64,000 nt of DNA from JBPRGG01 sp051418075 (lineage in GTDB: Bacteria > Bacteroidota > Bacteroidia > Cytophagales > Cyclobacteriaceae): contig JBPRGG010000005.1 in assembly GCA_051418075.1 (NCBI GenBank), forward strand, positions 1 to 64,000, read 5' to 3'. Shown here piece by piece: positions 61,184-64,000 of this stretch. The position numbers were made by a program, and so were the translations under genes. Under the pieces are notes generated by a model, which saw only the letters and a list, made by a program, of their open reading frames with translations, was not told where the DNA came from and made no database searches. Positions within the stretch are counted from its first letter, which is position 1. Each line of letters opens with the position of its first letter.

Positions 61184-64000
61184 TTATTCAGAAGCAGGAT
61201 TTTTTACGAATTCAGATGGAAGCATACCAAACATCTCCTTAAAACATTTGGAAAAATAAGACATATGGTTAAACCCGGCCATATATGCTGCCTCAGTAAT
61301 TTGTACCCCTGGTTGACGCAGGATCTGGGCCGCTCTTTTCAGTTTGACCGACCTGATAAACTCACTGGCCGACTGATTAGTCAGGGCTTTTAATTTACGG
61401 TGCAATTGCATCCGGCTCATGGCAATTTCTTTTTGTAACTGCTCAACTGAGAAAGCTTCGTTTTCGATATTGGCTTCAATAAGTTTTACCAGTTTTTGTA
61501 AAAATACTTCATCCGGATTTTCCAGGTTCACCAAAGAAGGCTGTAACAATATTTCCTGGTTGAGTTTTCGTCTCATTTTGTCCCTTTGATTGAAAAGTGA
61601 TTGAATGATTGCCTGCAGCTCATTCATATCAAAGGGTTTGGTTAAATATTGAATGGCTCCCTGTTCAAAACCTTTTAGTTTGATTTCCTTTTCGTCCCTG
61701 GCCGTGAGCATAATCACAGGTATGTGACAGGTTCGGGTATCATCCCTCAATAATCTGGTCAGGGTGAGACCGTCCATTTCAGGCATCATGATATCGGTAA
61801 TGATCAGGTCGGGGATTTTTTCCAGGGCCAGATTGAAGCCGGTCTTTCCATTGGGTGCTGCGATCAGGTTATAATTTCTTTTCATCTCCTGCAACAGATA
61901 ATTTCTCAGATCATCATGATCTTCCACTAGCAGGACCTGGGGCAGATGTTCTACTGGCTGGGCTGGTTCTGGAATTTCTTCCGGAACCGACCTGGATAGG
62001 GGCAATGTGGAAAATGAAGGCAGTGTCGCCTCCTTTAACTGATCAGGTAATATCGGTTGGGCCGGATCGGCATTTCTGGGCAAAGCAACTGCAAAAATAC
62101 AGCCTTTGCCTTCTTTGCTGTCCAGGTTGATCGAGCCCTGGTGCATTTCTACCAGTTCCCTGGTCAGAGAGAGGCCAATGCCAGAGCCTTCATATGAACG
62201 GGTATTGGAGTTATCTGCTTGAAAAAACCGTTCAAAGATCTTTTCCTGCAAATGTAATGGAATTCCAATGCCACTGTCAGAGACTACCAGGTTTATTCTA
62301 TCAGGGTCCACTATCTCCAGATGAAGGCTTACCACTCCCCCGGCAGGAGTGAATTTAAAGGCATTTGACAATAAATTGTAAATGATCTTTTCCATTTTAT
62401 CCGGGTCCAGACGAACGATCAGCTCCTGCTCTGGTATGATGATCTTGTATATTATCTCTTTTTCCACTGCCATTGGATTAAACAACTGGGCAATTGGATC
62501 AACAAACGAGCTGAGATAAAAATCCCGATAATCCATTTGGGCTAAACCTACTTCAATTTTGGCCAGGTCCATCAACTGATTCACCAGTCGAAGTAATCTG
62601 CGGGCATTTCGGTGGACCTGATCCGTTTCATAATGGGTTAGGGGATATTTATTTTTTTGGAATGGTGCCAGGATTAAATGAAGGGGTGTTCGAAATTCAT
62701 GAGAAACATTGGCATAAAATCTGGATTTAAGCTGATCCATTTGTTTGATTTGTTCTGCTTCCAATTGGGCCTGCTGGGCTTTTTTAGCCTCCAGGTCAGC
62801 CTCAGCTTGGGCAATTTTACTGCCACAAATGGCCGCAATTGTTTTCAGCGCTTCCAAATGCTGTAGTTGGAAAAATCCTTTTTGAGGATGTTCAGAGTCA
62901 ATTACGCCGATTACCTTTTCTTTTTTAAAAATAGGAATGGCCAGTTCCGATAAACGGTTCTGGTCGTCCACAATATAGCGATGATCAAGAGAGGTATCAT
63001 AGATCAATTCGGCCTGTCCACTCAGGGCTACGGATCCCACAATTCCCTGCCCCAGGGGTATTTCAATGGGTTGGTGGATCCGGAAGTCTTCCGGATTTTT
63101 ATTGCCATATGCCGCTTTCTGTACCAGCATGCCCCGGTAATCATCCAGTAGGTAGATGACACAATCCTCCAGACCTAATCTTGAAATACAATTTTTGGCC
63201 ACATCCCATAAGATTTCCTCTACAGTATTCTTACCAAATAGGGAAGTGGCAAAATAATTAATAGTGGCATCTGTTTCCTTTCTGAGAATGATTTGTTTTT
63301 TCAGCTCCTGGTTGATGGTTTCAATTTCTTCTTTTTGTTGCTTGATCTTCAGGTTTTGCTCCTCCAGTTGTTTGGTATGGATTTTTTTGATCCGGTATTT
63401 TTGTAAGAAAGCTATTCCAGCCAGAAACAGAAAAATAGAAGCGCCGGCCAGGGTCCATTTCCACCTGTTTTGTAAAATAAAACGATCATTTAAAAAAGCC
63501 AGCCGTATTGATTGTTCTTCCAATTGACGGTTTTTTTGATTGACCTCCATCAAGACCTGCTGATTTTTGAATACCTGCATTTTTGTTTCATTCAGAATGC
63601 TGTCTTCCAGGGATTTATGGTTTTTGTAGTACATGTAAGCCTGGGAAATATTTCCGGCTTTCTCTTCTACATGAGCTAATAATTCCTGTGCCATTGAACG
63701 AAAACTAAATCCGGTTAATGAATCAGCCAACAATTTTACCTGATTAGCCAATTGAAAGCTTTGATTGGATTTTCCCTGTTCGGCATAAACTTTCGATAAA
63801 CTATATGTAACATGCAGCAGGATATCTGAAATCTTAGCCTCATTAGCCTGGTAAATCGCTTTTTCCAAATAATGAATGGCCTTGTCATAGTCTTTTACTT
63901 GATAATGAGTAAATCCCGGGTTGGCCATTGACCTGGTGCTGTGGATAAACATTTGTTGATCCTGAAAGAACTCCAGATTTCGCAGGAAAATATCAAGTGC
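61184..64000 (-). CDS. hybrid two-component sensor / AraC regulator (5' partial)
   Basis: 938 residues are visible; the frame continues past the right edge, so the true start is not shown. Order: TPR-like repeats (about 1-100, YDKAIHYLEKAIYQA), one membrane helix (WTLAGASIFLFLAGIAFLQ), a coiled coil, a GAF domain (ATSLFGKNTVEEILWDVAKN ... AIPIFKKEKVIGVID), a HisKA domain with H at about 434 (VSHEFRTPLHLILAPF), HATPase (SDSGIGIPLHLQ, GSGIGLSLTREL), a receiver with phospho-Asp at about 736 (IITDIMMPEMDGLTLT) and an AraC DNA-binding domain (LHRKLKALTNQ, AAYMAGFNHMSYFSKCFKEM). It senses an unknown signal and acts as a transcription factor. No target is obvious, apart from the stub at 60772. Confidence 0.92.
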   Translation of the reverse strand, partial: ALDIFLRNLEFFQDQQMFIHSTRSMANPGFTHYQVKDYDKAIHYLEKAIYQANEAKISDILLHVTYSLSKVYAEQGKSNQSFQLANQVKLLADSLTGFSFRSMAQELLAHVEEKAGNISQAYMYYKNHKSLEDSILNETKMQVFKNQQVLMEVNQKNRQLEEQSIRLAFLNDRFILQNRWKWTLAGASIFLFLAGIAFLQKYRIKKIHTKQLEEQNLKIKQQKEEIETINQELKKQIILRKETDATINYFATSLFGKNTVEEILWDVAKNCISRLGLEDCVIYLLDDYRGMLVQKAAYGNKNPEDFRIHQPIEIPLGQGIVGSVALSGQAELIYDTSLDHRYIVDDQNRLSELAIPIFKKEKVIGVIDSEHPQKGFFQLQHLEALKTIAAICGSKIAQAEADLEAKKAQQAQLEAEQIKQMDQLKSRFYANVSHEFRTPLHLILAPFQKNKYPLTHYETDQVHRNARRLLRLVNQLMDLAKIEVGLAQMDYRDFYLSSFVDPIAQLFNPMAVEKEIIYKIIIPEQELIVRLDPDKMEKIIYNLLSNAFKFTPAGGVVSLHLEIVDPDRINLVVSDSGIGIPLHLQEKIFERFFQADNSNTRSYEGSGIGLSLTRELVEMHQGSINLDSKEGKGCIFAVALPRNADPAQPILPDQLKEATLPSFSTLPLSRSVPEEIPEPAQPVEHLPQVLLVEDHDDLRNYLLQEMKRNYNLIAAPNGKTGFNLALEKIPDLIITDIMMPEMDGLTLTRLLRDDTRTCHIPVIMLTARDEKEIKLKGFEQGAIQYLTKPFDMNELQAIIQSLFNQRDKMRRKLNQEILLQPSLVNLENPDEVFLQKLVKLIEANIENEAFSVEQLQKEIAMSRMQLHRKLKALTNQSASEFIRSVKLKRAAQILRQPGVQITEAAYMAGFNHMSYFSKCFKEMFGMLPSEFVKNPASE

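Overview
The window looks like chromosomal DNA of a Bacteroidota bacterium, probably in or near the Cytophagales (the order is an inference). Direct signs are a complete promoter of the Bacteroidota type (TTTG, 19 nt, TAnnTTTG) upstream of a tRNA, several further TAnnTTTG boxes, AT-rich spacers, and type IX secretion genes (sprA, porU, porV), a system confined to this phylum. Coding is dense, most spacers are short, several strong intrinsic terminators are visible, and no insertion sequence, prophage or CRISPR array was found.

Layout. 1-1.7 kb: a decaying toxin-antitoxin locus (intact PIN-like toxin, frameshifted DUF433-type antitoxin, a small broken gene) and tRNA-Val. 1.8-9.6 kb: housekeeping and stress genes (lipoprotein MsrA, a DUF1328 membrane peptide, PAP2 phosphatase overlapping sigma-54 rpoN, asnS, a universal stress protein) and a small secreted protein behind a near-consensus sigma-54 promoter. 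10-22.3 kb: a carbohydrate-oriented accessory region with a DUF1080 lipoprotein, a YceI / SUMF1-like / Gfo-Idh-MocA operon, ApbE, two secreted TIM-barrel isomerase-like proteins, a pectate-lyase-like protein, tRNA-Arg and gene remnants. 22.7-29.6 kb: a large FtsX/MacB permease, PEP carboxylase and a DUF4837 lipoprotein.

29.7-41.5 kb: ruvA-sprA-gcvH-vanZ followed by three related TonB genes. SprA is the outer-membrane translocon of type IX secretion. The TonB copies share a membrane anchor, a Pro run, an acidic linker and a TonB C-terminal domain, and are separated by a terminator, a 26-bp perfect palindrome and other inverted repeats. 41.5-54.8 kb: yicC, a 1072-residue protein joining a degenerate peptidase-like domain, a TolB-type propeller and an Omp85-like barrel, a FAD oxidoreductase, a metallo-beta-lactamase-fold hydrolase, pssA, then porU-porV and an M16 protein without its zinc motif. 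SprA exports cargo, and PorU with PorV processes and anchors it at the surface.

54.9-64 kb: a truncated TonB-receptor stub, a Ca2+-type P-ATPase, a nucleoside-hydrolase-like secreted protein, an outer-membrane barrel, a truncated hemoglobin, a truncated surface-protein stub, and a hybrid histidine kinase / AraC regulator that runs off the right edge.

The most unusual items are the sigma-54 promoter with a possible enhancer dyad, the peptidase-propeller-barrel fusion, the TonB triplication with its palindromes, the non-catalytic M16 next to porV, the scattered periplasmic 3-keto-sugar-type toolkit, and several broken genes. None is proven to be a new system from sequence alone.
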